A DNA stretch of 64,000 nt from Ga0077548 sp035440445 (GCA_035440445.1 DAORMJ010000013.1:26231-90230), one strand, 5' to 3'. Positions 9,871 to 19,298 are shown, counted from the stretch's first letter. A program made the numbers and translations. Notes: generated by a model not told the origin, from the letters alone.

Positions 9871-10869
9871 ATGCAGATGCTCTCCACTCCGCAGGAAGCA
9901 ACCCGCGCGCTCGCAAAGAAACGCGCCTGGCACTGGCTGGAGTATGTCTTCTGGCTTGCCGCCGCGGCTTCGGTATTTCTGCTGCCGAGCCAGCATTCGC
10001 TCCTGACCCAGATCGCGATCTGGTCTCTGTTTGCGATCTCGCTCGATCTCATTCTTGGCTATGCCGGCATCGTTTCGCTGGGGCACGCGGCCTATTTCGG
10101 CTTCGGCGCTTATATTGCCGCACTCTTCGCGATCAACGTCACCGGCGAGCCGGTGACGGGCTTGGCCGTAGCCGCGATCGCGTCCGGCCTCCTCGGTCTC
10201 GTCACGAGCCTCTTGGTACTGCGCGGCTCCGATCTCACCCGCCTCATGGTGACACTCGGCATCGCGCTCGTGATCTATGAGCTTGCAAACCAGATGTCAT
10301 GGCTCACCGGCGGCGCGGACGGGCTCACCGGCATGCCGGTCGATCCCGTGCTGGGACTGCTACCCATTTCATTCCGGCCGCTCAATGCTTACGGCTATGT
10401 GCTCGCGGTCGTCTTCGTGCTGTTCATCGTGGTGAGGCGCATCGTGCATTCGCCTTTCGGCATGTCGCTGCGTGCGATCAAGGGCAATCCGCTGCGCGCT
10501 TCCCAGATCGGCGTACCGAACAACCTGCGGCTGATCGCGGTCTATTCCATCGCCGCGGCCTACGCAGGCGTCGCCGGTGCATTGCTCGCGCAAACCACGC
10601 CGGTCGTTTCGCTCACGTATATCGACTTTCAGCGCTCGGCCGACGTGCTCCTGATGCTCATCATCGGCGGCACCGGCTATCTCTATGGCGGGATCGTCGG
10701 CAGCGCGCTGTTTCTGATCGCACAGAAATTCATCGGCAACGTCACGCCGCAATATTGGGAATTCTGGATCGGTTTCGCGCTCGTGGTGATCGCGCTTTTC
10801 GCGCGTGACCGGGGCGTCTTCAGCATCTTCCAGCGCATCGCCGCGGGCTTCGGAAAGCAACTGCCATGA
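9871..10869 (+). CDS. Branched-chain amino-acid ABC transporter permease, LivM type
   Basis: A 332-residue inner-membrane permease, second half of the heterodimeric channel. The family signature ISLDLILGYAGIVSLGHAAYFG lies near residues 56-77, and the ATPase-contacting loop SPFGMSLRAIKGNPLRASQIG near residues 193-213. About ten hydrophobic segments can be seen. The start ATG at 9871 directly follows the LivH stop, and the stop overlaps the next ATG by four bases (ATGA), showing translational coupling with the ATPase. Confidence 0.94.
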   Translation: MQMLSTPQEATRALAKKRAWHWLEYVFWLAAAASVFLLPSQHSLLTQIAIWSLFAISLDLILGYAGIVSLGHAAYFGFGAYIAALFAINVTGEPVTGLAVAAIASGLLGLVTSLLVLRGSDLTRLMVTLGIALVIYELANQMSWLTGGADGLTGMPVDPVLGLLPISFRPLNAYGYVLAVVFVLFIVVRRIVHSPFGMSLRAIKGNPLRASQIGVPNNLRLIAVYSIAAAYAGVAGALLAQTTPVVSLTYIDFQRSADVLLMLIIGGTGYLYGGIVGSALFLIAQKFIGNVTPQYWEFWIGFALVVIALFARDRGVFSIFQRIAAGFGKQLP

Positions 10870-11615
10870 ACGCGCTGGAAACGGTCCATCTTGAAAAGCG
10901 TTTCGGCGGCATCGTGCCGACCAACGATGTAAGCCTTACCGTCCGCGAAGGCGCTCGCCATGCGCTGATCGGGCCGAACGGTGCGGGCAAGACCACGCTC
11001 ATCAATCTCTTGACCGGCGTGCTGAAGCCGAGCGGGGGGCAGATCAAACTCGGCGGCGAGGACATCACCGGCCTCAAGACGCATCAGCGCGTCGCGCGCG
11101 GAATTTCGCGCACCTTCCAGATCAATCAGTTATTCGGCGAACTGACACCTCTTGAATCCATCGTCTTCGCGATCGGCGAGCGCGAAAAGCTCGGCACGCG
11201 CTTCTGGCGCGGCTTCGGCAGTGAAGACGCGATCGTCGCCGAAGCAATCACGATTGCAAAACAGTTCGGCCTTTCCGATGCGCTCGACGCGCTAACCTCC
11301 GCTCTGCCCTATGGCAAGCAGCGGCAACTCGAGATCGCGCTTGCAATCGCCGGCAAGCCGCGCGTGCTCCTGCTCGACGAGCCCGCCGCCGGCGTCCCGG
11401 AAGCCGAGCGCCACGAAATTCTCGAAATCGTCGCGGCACTTCCCAAAGATGTCACCGTGCTCCTGATCGAGCACGACATGGACATCGTGTTCGGTTTCGC
11501 CGACCGCATTTCGGTGCTGGTGGAAGGCAAACTCTTCGTCGAAGGCAACCCGGACGAAATCGAAAACGACCCGCGCGTGCGCGCGGTCTATCTCGGCGAG
11601 CGTGCCGATGGCTGA
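10866..11615 (+). CDS. Branched-chain amino-acid ABC transporter ATPase, LivG type
   Basis: A 249-residue ATP-binding subunit. Walker A is GPNGAGKTT near residues 37-45; the long insert typical of LivG (RTFQINQLFGELTPLES) follows. The signature region is degenerate (LPYGKQRQLEIALAIA instead of LSGGQ), which is normal for LivG, and Walker B is VLLLDEPAAGV. The H-loop histidine is in LIEHDMD. Its start overlaps the LivM stop and its end overlaps the LivF start. Confidence 0.95.
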   Translation: MNALETVHLEKRFGGIVPTNDVSLTVREGARHALIGPNGAGKTTLINLLTGVLKPSGGQIKLGGEDITGLKTHQRVARGISRTFQINQLFGELTPLESIVFAIGEREKLGTRFWRGFGSEDAIVAEAITIAKQFGLSDALDALTSALPYGKQRQLEIALAIAGKPRVLLLDEPAAGVPEAERHEILEIVAALPKDVTVLLIEHDMDIVFGFADRISVLVEGKLFVEGNPDEIENDPRVRAVYLGERADG

Positions 11616-12324
11616 AATCCTTCGCATCGGGCAGCTGCGCGCGGGCTATGGCGAGGCGGTCGTACTGCCGGAGCTTTCGCTGAACCTCGAGGCCGGTCAG
11701 TCGCTGGCGCTTCTGGGCCGCAACGGTATGGGCAAGACCACGCTCGTCAATTCCATCATCGGCGTCACGCGTCGCTTTGGCGGCAGCATCGCGCTCGACG
11801 GGAAAGACATTACGACGCTCAGGCCCGATCAGCGCGCACTGGCCGGCATCGGCTGGGTGCCGCAGGAGCGCAACATCTTCAAGTCGCTCTCTGTCACGGA
11901 AAATCTCACCGCGGTCGCTACCTCCGGAAAATGGAACGTCGAGCGCGTTTTCCAGATGTTTCCTCGGCTGGCTGAGCGGCGCGATAATCTCGGCAACCAG
12001 TTGTCCGGCGGCGAGCAGCAGATGCTCGCGGTCGGCCGCGCGCTCGTCCTCAATCCGAAGCTCTTGCTGCTCGACGAGCCGCTCGAGGGGCTCGCGCCGA
12101 TCATCGTCGATGAACTGCTTGTCGCTTTCCGCCGCATCATCGTCGAGGAGAAGCTGTCGGCCATTCTGGTCGAGCAGAACGCGCAGAAAATCCTCGGCGT
12201 CACCGACCGCGCGGCGATCCTGGAGCGCGGCGTGATCGTGCATGAAGCGGCAAGCAGCGAATTGCGCAAGCAGCCCGAAGTGCTGGAGAGCTATCTGGGC
12301 GTCGGGAAGGCGAAGAAAGCCTAG
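11608..12324 (+). CDS. Branched-chain amino-acid ABC transporter ATPase, LivF type
   Basis: A 238-residue ATP-binding subunit, last gene of the transporter operon. Walker A is GRNGMGKTT, the signature LSGGEQQM and Walker B LLLLDEPLEGLAP; GWVPQERNIF is typical of LivF. The ATG at 11608 overlaps the LivG stop by eight bases; a GTG two codons upstream (11602) is the alternative. A family B palindrome follows 20 bases downstream of the stop and may mark the operon end. Confidence 0.95.
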   Translation: MAEILRIGQLRAGYGEAVVLPELSLNLEAGQSLALLGRNGMGKTTLVNSIIGVTRRFGGSIALDGKDITTLRPDQRALAGIGWVPQERNIFKSLSVTENLTAVATSGKWNVERVFQMFPRLAERRDNLGNQLSGGEQQMLAVGRALVLNPKLLLLDEPLEGLAPIIVDELLVAFRRIIVEEKLSAILVEQNAQKILGVTDRAAILERGVIVHEAASSELRKQPEVLESYLGVGKAKKA

Positions 12325-12344
12325 ACTTCCACACACTGCTGATG

Positions 12345-12454
12345 GTCGTCCCCGCGAAAGCGGGGACCCATAACCACCGGCTTTCGTGATTCGAGAGGCA
12401 GGTGGTTATGGGTCCCGGCTCGCGCACCGCTTCGCGGTGCTTGGCCGGGACGAC
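12345..12454. repeat. REP-like palindromic repeat, family B
   Basis: It starts GTCGTCCCCGCGAAAGCGGG and ends GGCCGGGACGAC, with the inner arms GGGACCCATAACC and GGTTATGGGTCCC. The same unit occurs at 20357-20494 and, in altered form, at 40464-40575. It lies between the convergent livF and hemA genes. The outer hairpin CCCCGC-GAAA-GCGGGG is strong and could stop or stabilise both transcripts. Confidence 0.85.
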
Positions 12455-12469
12455 AGCAAGGAGGGACGC

Positions 12470-13705
12470 TTACTCCGCCGCCTGCGGCTGGCGGGCGAAC
12501 GTCAGCCCGAGCTTGTGCCAGACTTCGACCAGCGCATCGACGAGTTCGGCGATCAGCTTGTCGTCATGGAACGGCGACGGCGTCACGCGAAGGCGCTCGG
12601 CACCGCGCGGCACGGTCGGATAATTGATCGGCTGGATGTAGATGCCATGCTCGTTGAGGAGCATGTCGCTCGCCGCCTTGCAGAGCGCTGCGTCGCCGAC
12701 CATCAGCGGAATGATATGCGTGTTGCCGGCCATCACCGGCAGGCCCGCCTTGAACATTTCGGATTTGGCGCGTGCCACCTGCGCGCGATGGCCGATGCGC
12801 TCCAGCTGCGACGTCTTCAGATGCTTGATCGATGCCGCGGCCGCCGCTGCAACCGCGGGCGGCAAGGCCGTCGTGAAGATGAAGCCCGGCGCGAATGAAC
12901 GCACCGCGTCGCAAATCGCCTGCTTGCCAGCGATATAACCGCCGACCACGCCGAATGCCTTGCCGAGCGTGCCCTCGATCACGTCGACACGAGCCATCAC
13001 GCCGTCGCGCTCGGCAACGCCTGCGCCGCGCGGCCCATACATGCCGACCGCATGCACTTCATCAAGATAGGTCATCGCGCCGTATTTTTCGGCGAGATCG
13101 CAGATCGCGCCGATGGGGGCGACGTCGCCGTCCATCGAATAGATGCTCTCGAACACGACGAGCTTCGGCCGGTCGCCGGCACCTTTCAGCAATTCTTCGA
13201 GATGCGCGAGATCGTTGTGACGGAAGATCATCTTCTGCGCGCCCGACTGACGCACGCCTTCGATCATCGAATTGTGGTTCAGCGCGTCCGAAAGGATCAG
13301 GCAATTCGGCAGGAGCTTCGCAAGCGTGGCGATGCCGGTTTCGTTCGAGACATAGCCGGAGGTGAAAACGAGCGCCGCTTCCTTCTGGTGCAGATCGGCA
13401 AGTTCGGCTTCGAGTTCGACGATGTGCTTGCTGTTGCCGGCGATGTTGCGCGTGCCGCCCGCACCCGTGCCGCATTCGTCGGCGGCGCGCTTCATCGCAT
13501 CGATGACTTTCGGATGGCGGCCCATGCCGAGATAGTCGTTCGAGCACCACACCACGATTTCGCGCTCGCCTTCCGGCGAATGCCAGACCGCGCGCGGGAA
13601 CCGCGCGTTGTCGCGGGCGATGGGGGTGAAGACACGATAGCGCCGCTCGGCATGCAGCCCGGCCAGCGCCTTTTCGAACAGTTGGGTGTAATCGGACGAA
13701 TTCAA
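12470..13705 (-). CDS. hemA: 5-aminolevulinate synthase
   Basis: Condenses glycine and succinyl-CoA to 5-aminolevulinate with pyridoxal phosphate, the first step of haem synthesis in alphaproteobacteria. The PLP-binding lysine is in VIEGTLGKAFGVVGGY, and LDEVHAVGMYG and VVWCSNDYLGMG are hallmark motifs. I used the TTG at 13705 because it gives 411 residues and places SSDYTQLFEKALAGLHAERR where family members begin; ATGs at 13762 and 13810 give longer versions without recognisable extra sequence. The upstream region is shared with the divergent fliF and holds a perfect 8-base dyad. Confidence 0.94.
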   Translation of the reverse strand: MNSSDYTQLFEKALAGLHAERRYRVFTPIARDNARFPRAVWHSPEGEREIVVWCSNDYLGMGRHPKVIDAMKRAADECGTGAGGTRNIAGNSKHIVELEAELADLHQKEAALVFTSGYVSNETGIATLAKLLPNCLILSDALNHNSMIEGVRQSGAQKMIFRHNDLAHLEELLKGAGDRPKLVVFESIYSMDGDVAPIGAICDLAEKYGAMTYLDEVHAVGMYGPRGAGVAERDGVMARVDVIEGTLGKAFGVVGGYIAGKQAICDAVRSFAPGFIFTTALPPAVAAAAAASIKHLKTSQLERIGHRAQVARAKSEMFKAGLPVMAGNTHIIPLMVGDAALCKAASDMLLNEHGIYIQPINYPTVPRGAERLRVTPSPFHDDKLIAELVDALVEVWHKLGLTFARQPQAAE

Positions 13706-13828
13706 GGTTCCGCGCTTTCGCGATTCCAGAGGATTGGGCCGTACAATCGTATTTAGAAGCATATCAAGGAAGGGCCACAACGTCGCGGGGGATGCCTTGC
13801 GCCAGATCAATTTCTGGAACCGGGAGCG

Positions 13829-13947
13829 AAAGGTATTTTGATACCTTTGTTAACCTTTCGACGGCGCGAACGGCCCCTCCACTACCTAAATACCAAAATG
13901 CGGCGCTTTTGCCCCTGAAAACAAAGCAATCTGAATACGTTAACCAT
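13829..13947. promoter_or_regulatory. hemA-fliF intergenic control region: dyad operator and TTAACC half-sites
   Basis: Between the divergent hemA and fliF starts there is a perfect inverted repeat, AAAGGTAT-TTTG-ATACCTTT (13829-13848). It is followed by TTAACC at 13850-13855 and TTAACCAT at 13940-13947, both matching the CtrA half-site. The second lies about 70 bases upstream of the fliF start. CtrA control of early flagellar genes is established in Caulobacter; binding here is inferred. The dyad matches no operator I can name. Confidence 0.5.
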
Positions 13948-14015
13948 TTGGAAACCATGAACAGGGAAATTTCTGCCTAGTGACCCCGCTATTCGCGGGG
14001 GCTGGGGAGAGTTCC

Positions 14016-15710
14016 GTGAACGGCATTACCGAGTTTGTCCGCACCTTGGGCGCTGCAAGGCTTGCCGCCATGGGCGCCGTCGCCGCCGCACTGATCTTCT
14101 TCTTCATCTTCATCATCGGCCGGGTCACTGCCCCGGCCATGGCCCCGCTCTTCACCGAGCTCTCACTTGATGATTCGGCCCGCATCGTTCGCGAACTGGA
14201 AACCCAGAACATCCAGTACGAGATCAAGAACGACGGCACGACCATCATGATCCCGAAGGACAAGGTGGCCCGCACCCGCATGCGGCTTGCCGAAACCGGC
14301 CTGCCCCGCGGCGGCTCGGTCGGCTACGAGATCTTCGACCGCACCGATACCCTCGGCACCACCTCCTTCGTGCAGAACGTCAACCACGTCCGCGCGCTGG
14401 AAGGCGAGCTTTCCCGCACCATCCGCGCCATTGACCGGATTGCCGCCGCGCGCGTGCATCTCGTGATTCCCGAGCGGCAGCTTTTCACCCGCGACCGGCA
14501 GGAGCCTTCGGCCTCGATCGTGCTGCAGGTGCGCGGCACACTCGAAATGTCGCAAGTCCGCGCGATCCGCCATCTCGTCGCTTCCGCCGTGCGCGGGCTC
14601 AAGACCGAACGCATCTCCATCGTCGACGAGCGCGGCACCTTGCTCGCGGATGGTTCGGGCGATGCCACCAGCGGCCTCACCGGCATCGAGGAGCGCAACG
14701 CCGCCTATGAGCGAAAACTGAAAGAACAGATCGACGCCATCGTCACGAGCGTGGTCGGCGCCAACCGCGCGCGCGTCACGGTTTCCGCCGAACTCGACTA
14801 CACCCGCGTGCAGCAGACGCAGGACATGTTCGATCCCGAAAGCCGCGTGGTCCGCTCGACCCAGACCCGCGAAGAGCAGTCCGCGACCGCAAGCACCGCG
14901 AACAATGATGGCGTGACCGTCGCCAACGAAATTCCCGGTGCGAACCAGCAGCGTCCGCAGAACCAGCAACAGCCGCAGCAGCCGCGCGACAACGCGCGCA
15001 AGACCGAAGAAGTCGTCAATTACGAGATCACCCGCACCACGCGCACGGAAACGCAGGAGCCGGGCCGCGTGAAGCGCCTCTCCGTCGCGGTGCTGGTCGA
15101 TGGCACTTATACGAAAAACAACAACGACGTTGCCTATACGCCGCGCAGCAAGGAAGACCTCGAACAGATCACCGCACTCGTCCGCTCGGCGATCGGCTTC
15201 AACGAAAAGCGCGGCGACATGATCCAGGTCGTGAACCTGCGCTTCGCCGAACCGGCCGTCGTGCCGCAGGCCGCCGCCGATACCGGCTTTATGTCGATGC
15301 TTCGCTTCACCACCGACGACATCATGCGCTCGGTCGAGATCGGCGTGATGCTGATCCTGGGCTTGCTCGTGCTGCTCTTCGTTGTCCGCCCGCTGGTCCG
15401 CCGCGTGGTGACGCCGGAAGGCGACGGCACGCCCGCGATCGCCGCCAATCCGGCCGGGACGCCCGCGCTCACCGCGCCTTCGCATGCGGACGCGATGCAG
15501 TCGCCGCCGATCGCGCCGGGCAACGCCAACGCGCAACAGCAATCCCTCCCGCGCCCGTCCGATCACCCGGCGGCGCGCATGATCGAATCCGCACAAATCC
15601 TTGGCGAAGCACACCAGAAATCCATGCAGAAGGTCGGCGAGCTCGTGCAGGCGAATCCGCAGGAAACCGTTTCCGTGCTTCGCCAGTGGATGAACGAACG
15701 CGCAGCCTGA
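14016..15710 (+). CDS. fliF: Flagellar MS-ring protein FliF
   Basis: Forms the membrane/supramembrane ring on which the flagellar motor is built. The first transmembrane segment is AAMGAVAAALIFFFIFIIGRV and the second, near residues 438-460, is IGVMLILGLLVLLFVVRPLVRR. Between them lie the YscJ/FliF ring-building domains (ALEGELSRTIRAIDRIAAARVHL). The start is GTG at 14016 with GGGGAGAG just upstream (14004-14011). The C-terminus carries the FliG-binding tail. It heads fliF-fliG-fliH-fliN-flbD with gaps of 0-20 bases. Confidence 0.96.
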   Translation: MNGITEFVRTLGAARLAAMGAVAAALIFFFIFIIGRVTAPAMAPLFTELSLDDSARIVRELETQNIQYEIKNDGTTIMIPKDKVARTRMRLAETGLPRGGSVGYEIFDRTDTLGTTSFVQNVNHVRALEGELSRTIRAIDRIAAARVHLVIPERQLFTRDRQEPSASIVLQVRGTLEMSQVRAIRHLVASAVRGLKTERISIVDERGTLLADGSGDATSGLTGIEERNAAYERKLKEQIDAIVTSVVGANRARVTVSAELDYTRVQQTQDMFDPESRVVRSTQTREEQSATASTANNDGVTVANEIPGANQQRPQNQQQPQQPRDNARKTEEVVNYEITRTTRTETQEPGRVKRLSVAVLVDGTYTKNNNDVAYTPRSKEDLEQITALVRSAIGFNEKRGDMIQVVNLRFAEPAVVPQAAADTGFMSMLRFTTDDIMRSVEIGVMLILGLLVLLFVVRPLVRRVVTPEGDGTPAIAANPAGTPALTAPSHADAMQSPPIAPGNANAQQQSLPRPSDHPAARMIESAQILGEAHQKSMQKVGELVQANPQETVSVLRQWMNERAA

Positions 15711-15718
15711 TTTGACCG

Positions 15719-16783
15719 ATGAACGCACCCGCAGCCATCACCGCAACCAAGCCGAAGAAGCCGCAGGCGCCGCTGCATAACGGCCGGCCGCTGAGCGGCA
15801 TCGAGCGCGCGGCCGTGCTGTTGCTTTCGCTCGGCGAAGAGCATGGCCAGGAAATCTGGAAGATGCTCGACGAAGACGAAGTCCGCGATCTCTCGGTCGC
15901 GATCGCGCGTCTCGGCGTGATCGATTCCAACGTCGTCGATACCCTGCTCGTCGATTTCGTCGGCCAGTTGTCGGGCTACGGCGGACTGCTCGGCAACACC
16001 ACCGCGACCGAGCGCCTGCTCACGCAATTCCTGCCGAGCGATCGCGTCAACGCGATCATGGAGGAAATCCGCGGACCCGCCGGCCGCAACATGTGGGAGA
16101 AGCTCTCCAACGTCCCGGAAGACGTGCTCGCGAACTTCCTCAAGAACGAATATCCGCAGACCATCGCCGTCGTGCTGTCGCGCATCCGCGCCGAACAGTC
16201 GGCGCGCGTGCTTTCGGTCCTCCCCGAGACGCTGGCGCTCGACGTCATCAACCGCCTGATCAAGATGGACTCGGTGCAGAAAGACGTGCTCGAGCGCGTC
16301 GAGCAGACGCTGCGCACCGAATTCATGTCCACGCTATCGCAGACCTCGAAGCGCGATCCCTATGCGCCGATCGCCGAGATCTTCAACTATTTCGATCGCC
16401 AGACCGAAAACCGCTTCTTCGTCGCCATGGAAGCGACGGAGAAAGAGTCGGCCGAACGCATCAAGACGCTGATGTTCACTTTCGACGATCTGGTGAAACT
16501 CGATTCCGGCGCGATCCAGACCATTCTGCGCAAGGTCGACAAGAACAAGCTCACCATCGCGCTCAAGGGCGCGTCCGAGGCCGTGCGCGACTATTTCCTG
16601 AAAAACATGTCGCAGCGCGCCGCCAAGCTGATGACCGACGATCTGCAGAACATGGGTCCGGTGCGGCTGAAGGAAGTCGATGAAGCGCAGGCGCTCATGA
16701 TCACGACCGCGAAAGACCTCGCCGACAAGGGCGAAATCGTGATCGTGAAGGGCGCGAGCGCCGAAGACGAGTTGGTGTATTGA
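15719..16783 (+). CDS. fliG: Flagellar motor switch protein FliG
   Basis: A 354-residue rotor/switch protein linking FliF to FliM/FliN and interacting with the stator. The N-terminal FliF-binding domain begins LSGIERAAVLLLSLGEEHGQ. The middle domain has EYPQTIAVVLSRI, and the C-terminal domain has the charged torque helix (MFTFDDLVKLDSGAIQTILR, then MSQRAAKLMTDDL). It begins eight bases after the fliF stop and overlaps fliH by one base. Confidence 0.97.
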   Translation: MNAPAAITATKPKKPQAPLHNGRPLSGIERAAVLLLSLGEEHGQEIWKMLDEDEVRDLSVAIARLGVIDSNVVDTLLVDFVGQLSGYGGLLGNTTATERLLTQFLPSDRVNAIMEEIRGPAGRNMWEKLSNVPEDVLANFLKNEYPQTIAVVLSRIRAEQSARVLSVLPETLALDVINRLIKMDSVQKDVLERVEQTLRTEFMSTLSQTSKRDPYAPIAEIFNYFDRQTENRFFVAMEATEKESAERIKTLMFTFDDLVKLDSGAIQTILRKVDKNKLTIALKGASEAVRDYFLKNMSQRAAKLMTDDLQNMGPVRLKEVDEAQALMITTAKDLADKGEIVIVKGASAEDELVY

Positions 16784-17415
16784 TGAGCGCCGCTCCGCAA
16801 AAAGCACCGGCCAAGTTTCTCTTCGATGTCGAATTTGGCACCGGCGGCCGCTTCGGCGATCTTTCCGGCAATGCCAAGGCGGCCATCGCCGACGCCGAGA
16901 AGATCGCCTTCCGCGAAGGCTTCGAAGCCGCGAAGAAGGAAGCCGAGCAGAAATCCGCAAGCCAGCTCGAGCGCATCGCGACCGATATGAAGCTCCTGAT
17001 CGGCCGTCTCGCCGCGCTGGAAACCCAGCTCGAGCGCGAGGCGATCGATGTGGCCGCCGCGATCGCCCGCCAGCTGGCGCCTGCGCTGATCGCGCGCCAG
17101 CCGCTCGCAGAGATCGAGGCGCTGGTCGTGGACGTGCTCTCGCATGTCCGCTCCGCCCCGCATGTCGCGATCCGCGTCGCGCCGGAAATGGCGGAGACCG
17201 CCGGTGCGCGCCTGAAGAAACTTGCCGACGAGCGCGGCTTTGCGAGCCGCCTCGTGATCCTACCCGATCCCGCGATCAAGGGCGGCAACTGCCTCATCGA
17301 ATGGGCCGACGGCGGCGTGTCGCGCGACATGCAGGCGATCGATGCCCGAATTCAACAAGCGATCCAGAGTTTCCTCGGCGTGTCTCCCGGCACGGTCCAG
17401 GCGACGGAGAACTAA
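16783..17415 (+). CDS. fliH: Flagellar assembly protein FliH-like (export ATPase regulator)
   Basis: A 210-residue protein in the FliH position, where FliH ties the export ATPase FliI to the export gate and C-ring. The ATG at 16783 overlaps the fliG TGA. A helical segment with AKKEAEQKSASQLERI near residues 46-61 precedes the FliH/YscL-like C-terminal domain (VAAAIARQLAPALIARQPL, then VILPDPAIKGGNCLIEWADGG). Sequence similarity across FliH proteins is low, so the name rests on the C-terminal motif and on gene order between fliG and fliN. Confidence 0.85.
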   Translation: MSAAPQKAPAKFLFDVEFGTGGRFGDLSGNAKAAIADAEKIAFREGFEAAKKEAEQKSASQLERIATDMKLLIGRLAALETQLEREAIDVAAAIARQLAPALIARQPLAEIEALVVDVLSHVRSAPHVAIRVAPEMAETAGARLKKLADERGFASRLVILPDPAIKGGNCLIEWADGGVSRDMQAIDARIQQAIQSFLGVSPGTVQATEN

Positions 17416-17418
17416 ACC

Positions 17419-17769
17419 ATGAGCGACACCAAGCCGCCGCTGCCTGACCTCGGCTCCGATCTCGACCTCGTCAATCCGGACGCCGCACCGACCGCGCCCG
17501 ACAGCGATCACACGACCCGCACCGCGGCCGATCTCGAAGCGCTCTTCGACGTGCCGGTGCACGTCTCGGCGGTGCTCGGCCGCACCCGCATGGATGTGGG
17601 CGATCTTCTGAAGCTCGCGCCCGGCACCATGCTCGAACTCGACCGCAAGGTCGGCGAAGCCATCGATATTTTCGTGAACAACCGTCTGGTCGCGCGCGGC
17701 GAAGTCGTGCTCGTGGAAGACCGCCTCGGCGTGACCATGACGGAAATCATCAAAGCCGACCGGACCTGA
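17419..17769 (+). CDS. fliN: Flagellar motor switch protein FliN
   Basis: A 116-residue C-ring protein. The C-terminal SpoA/FliMN domain is clear: VPVHVSAVLGRTRMDVGDLL, then PGTMLELDRKVGEAIDIFVN and ARGEVVLVEDRLGVTMTEI. The N-terminal 35 residues are acidic and low in complexity. It begins three bases after the fliH stop, between fliH and flbD. Confidence 0.96.
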   Translation: MSDTKPPLPDLGSDLDLVNPDAAPTAPDSDHTTRTAADLEALFDVPVHVSAVLGRTRMDVGDLLKLAPGTMLELDRKVGEAIDIFVNNRLVARGEVVLVEDRLGVTMTEIIKADRT

Positions 17770-17789
17770 CCCGGCGGACGGAGAAACTT

Positions 17790-19154
17790 ATGCGCCTCCT
17801 CATCATCGGCACCCTGAAAGGCCAGCTTTCCACCGCGACCAAGATCGCAATCGATCGCGGCGCCTCCGTCACCCACGCGGTGGACAACGAACAGGGTTTG
17901 AAAGTGCTGCGCGCCCGCGGCGCCGATCTCATCATGGCCGATGTCACGCTCGACATTCGCGATCTCGTCACCCGCATTGCCGACGAGCGCATGCATGCAC
18001 CCGTGGTCGCCTGCGGCGTCGAAACCGACGCCCGCGCCGCGGTGAACGCGATCCACGCCGGCGCGAAAGAATACATTCCGCTGCCGCCAGACCCCGAACT
18101 GATCGCAGCGGTGCTTGCGGCAGTCGCCGATGACGGCCGCGATTTCATCTTCCGTGACGAGGCCATGGCGCGCGTCGTGCGCCTTGCCGCGCAAGTCGCA
18201 GGCTCGGAAGCCTCGATCCTGATTACCGGCGAGAGTGGCACCGGCAAGGAGATGCTTGCGCGCTTCGTGCACGTGAAGAGCCAGCGCGCGAACAAGGTCT
18301 TCGTTTCGGTGAACTGCGCCGCGATTCCGGAGAACCTTCTCGAATCCGAACTCTTCGGCCACGAGAAGGGCGCTTTCACCGGCGCGATCGCGCGCCGCAT
18401 TGGCAAGTTCGAGGAAGCCAGCGGCGGCACGCTGCTGCTCGACGAAATCTCCGAGATGGACGTGCGATTGCAAGCGAAGTTGCTGCGCGCGATTCAGGAG
18501 CGCGTCATCGACCGCGTCGGCGGCAACCGCCCCGTGCCCGTGGACATCCGCATCATCGCGACCTCGAACCGCAATCTGGCCGAGGAAGTCCGCGCGGGAC
18601 GCTTCCGCGAAGACCTGCTCTATCGCCTGAACGTCGTGAACCTGCAGATCCCGCCGCTGCGCGATCGTCCGCAGGACGTGCTCGAACTCGCGAACCACTT
18701 CATCCGCCATTATGCGGACGTGAACGGGGTTGTGGCGAAGCCGCTCTCGCAGGATGCCAAGCGCGAACTGTTGCGCAACCGCTGGCCCGGCAACGTGCGC
18801 GAGATGGAGAACACGCTGCACCGCGCGGTGCTGCTCGCTTCCGGCGACGAGATCGGCGTCGATGCGATCCGGCTCCCCGACGGCACCTCGCTTTCCATGG
18901 CACCGAGCGGCCCGGTCGCGCATGCGCAACAGGTGTCCGACCAACTGGCGGCGTCTCTCGTCGGCCGCACGGTCGCGGACGTCGAGCGCGAGTTGATTCT
19001 CTCGACGCTGAAACATTGCCTCGGCAACCGCACACATGCCGCGAACGTGCTCGGCATCTCGATCCGAACGCTCAGAAACAAGCTCAACGAATATTCGGCC
19101 GACGGCCTCCCGATCCCCGCGCCTGCCTCGGGCATTGCAGCGGGTGCTGCTTAA
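17790..19154 (+). CDS. flbD: Sigma-54-dependent flagellar regulator FlbD
   Basis: A 454-residue enhancer-binding protein that switches on late flagellar genes with sigma-54. The N-terminal receiver-like domain (about 1-120) is divergent from normal response regulators, as in Caulobacter FlbD. The AAA+ domain has Walker A GESGTGKE near 147-154, the sigma-54 contact loop GAFTGA near 194-199 and LLLDEISEMD. The Fis-type helix-turn-helix at the C-terminus is LGISIRTLRNKLNEY. It sits 20 bases after fliN, and a strong terminator follows at 19188-19217. Confidence 0.94.
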   Translation: MRLLIIGTLKGQLSTATKIAIDRGASVTHAVDNEQGLKVLRARGADLIMADVTLDIRDLVTRIADERMHAPVVACGVETDARAAVNAIHAGAKEYIPLPPDPELIAAVLAAVADDGRDFIFRDEAMARVVRLAAQVAGSEASILITGESGTGKEMLARFVHVKSQRANKVFVSVNCAAIPENLLESELFGHEKGAFTGAIARRIGKFEEASGGTLLLDEISEMDVRLQAKLLRAIQERVIDRVGGNRPVPVDIRIIATSNRNLAEEVRAGRFREDLLYRLNVVNLQIPPLRDRPQDVLELANHFIRHYADVNGVVAKPLSQDAKRELLRNRWPGNVREMENTLHRAVLLASGDEIGVDAIRLPDGTSLSMAPSGPVAHAQQVSDQLAASLVGRTVADVERELILSTLKHCLGNRTHAANVLGISIRTLRNKLNEYSADGLPIPAPASGIAAGAA

Positions 19155-19187
19155 GTTTTTTCGCAAGACCCCTCAACGCGACAAGGC

Positions 19188-19217
19188 AAAGGCCGGAGGA
19201 AAACTCCGGCCTTTTTT
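19188..19217 (+). terminator. Rho-independent terminator after flbD
   Basis: The stem AGGCCGGAG / CTCCGGCCT has a GAAAA loop and is followed by a run of T. It ends the fliF-flbD operon. Confidence 0.9.
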
Positions 19218-19251
19218 CCGATTTGTCGCTCCCGACGTAACACCATCGTCT

Positions 19252-19292
19252 GTCATTCCGGGGCGGCGCGCAGCGCCGAACCCGGAATCCAG
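19252..19292. repeat. Family A repeat, single left arm next to the GIY-YIG gene
   Basis: GTCATTCCGGGGCG ... CCCGGAATCCAG, one arm of the family A palindrome. It ends seven bases before the last base of the GIY-YIG gene and is the inverted counterpart of the arm at 19600-19642. Confidence 0.8.
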
Positions 19293-19298
19293 AACGGC

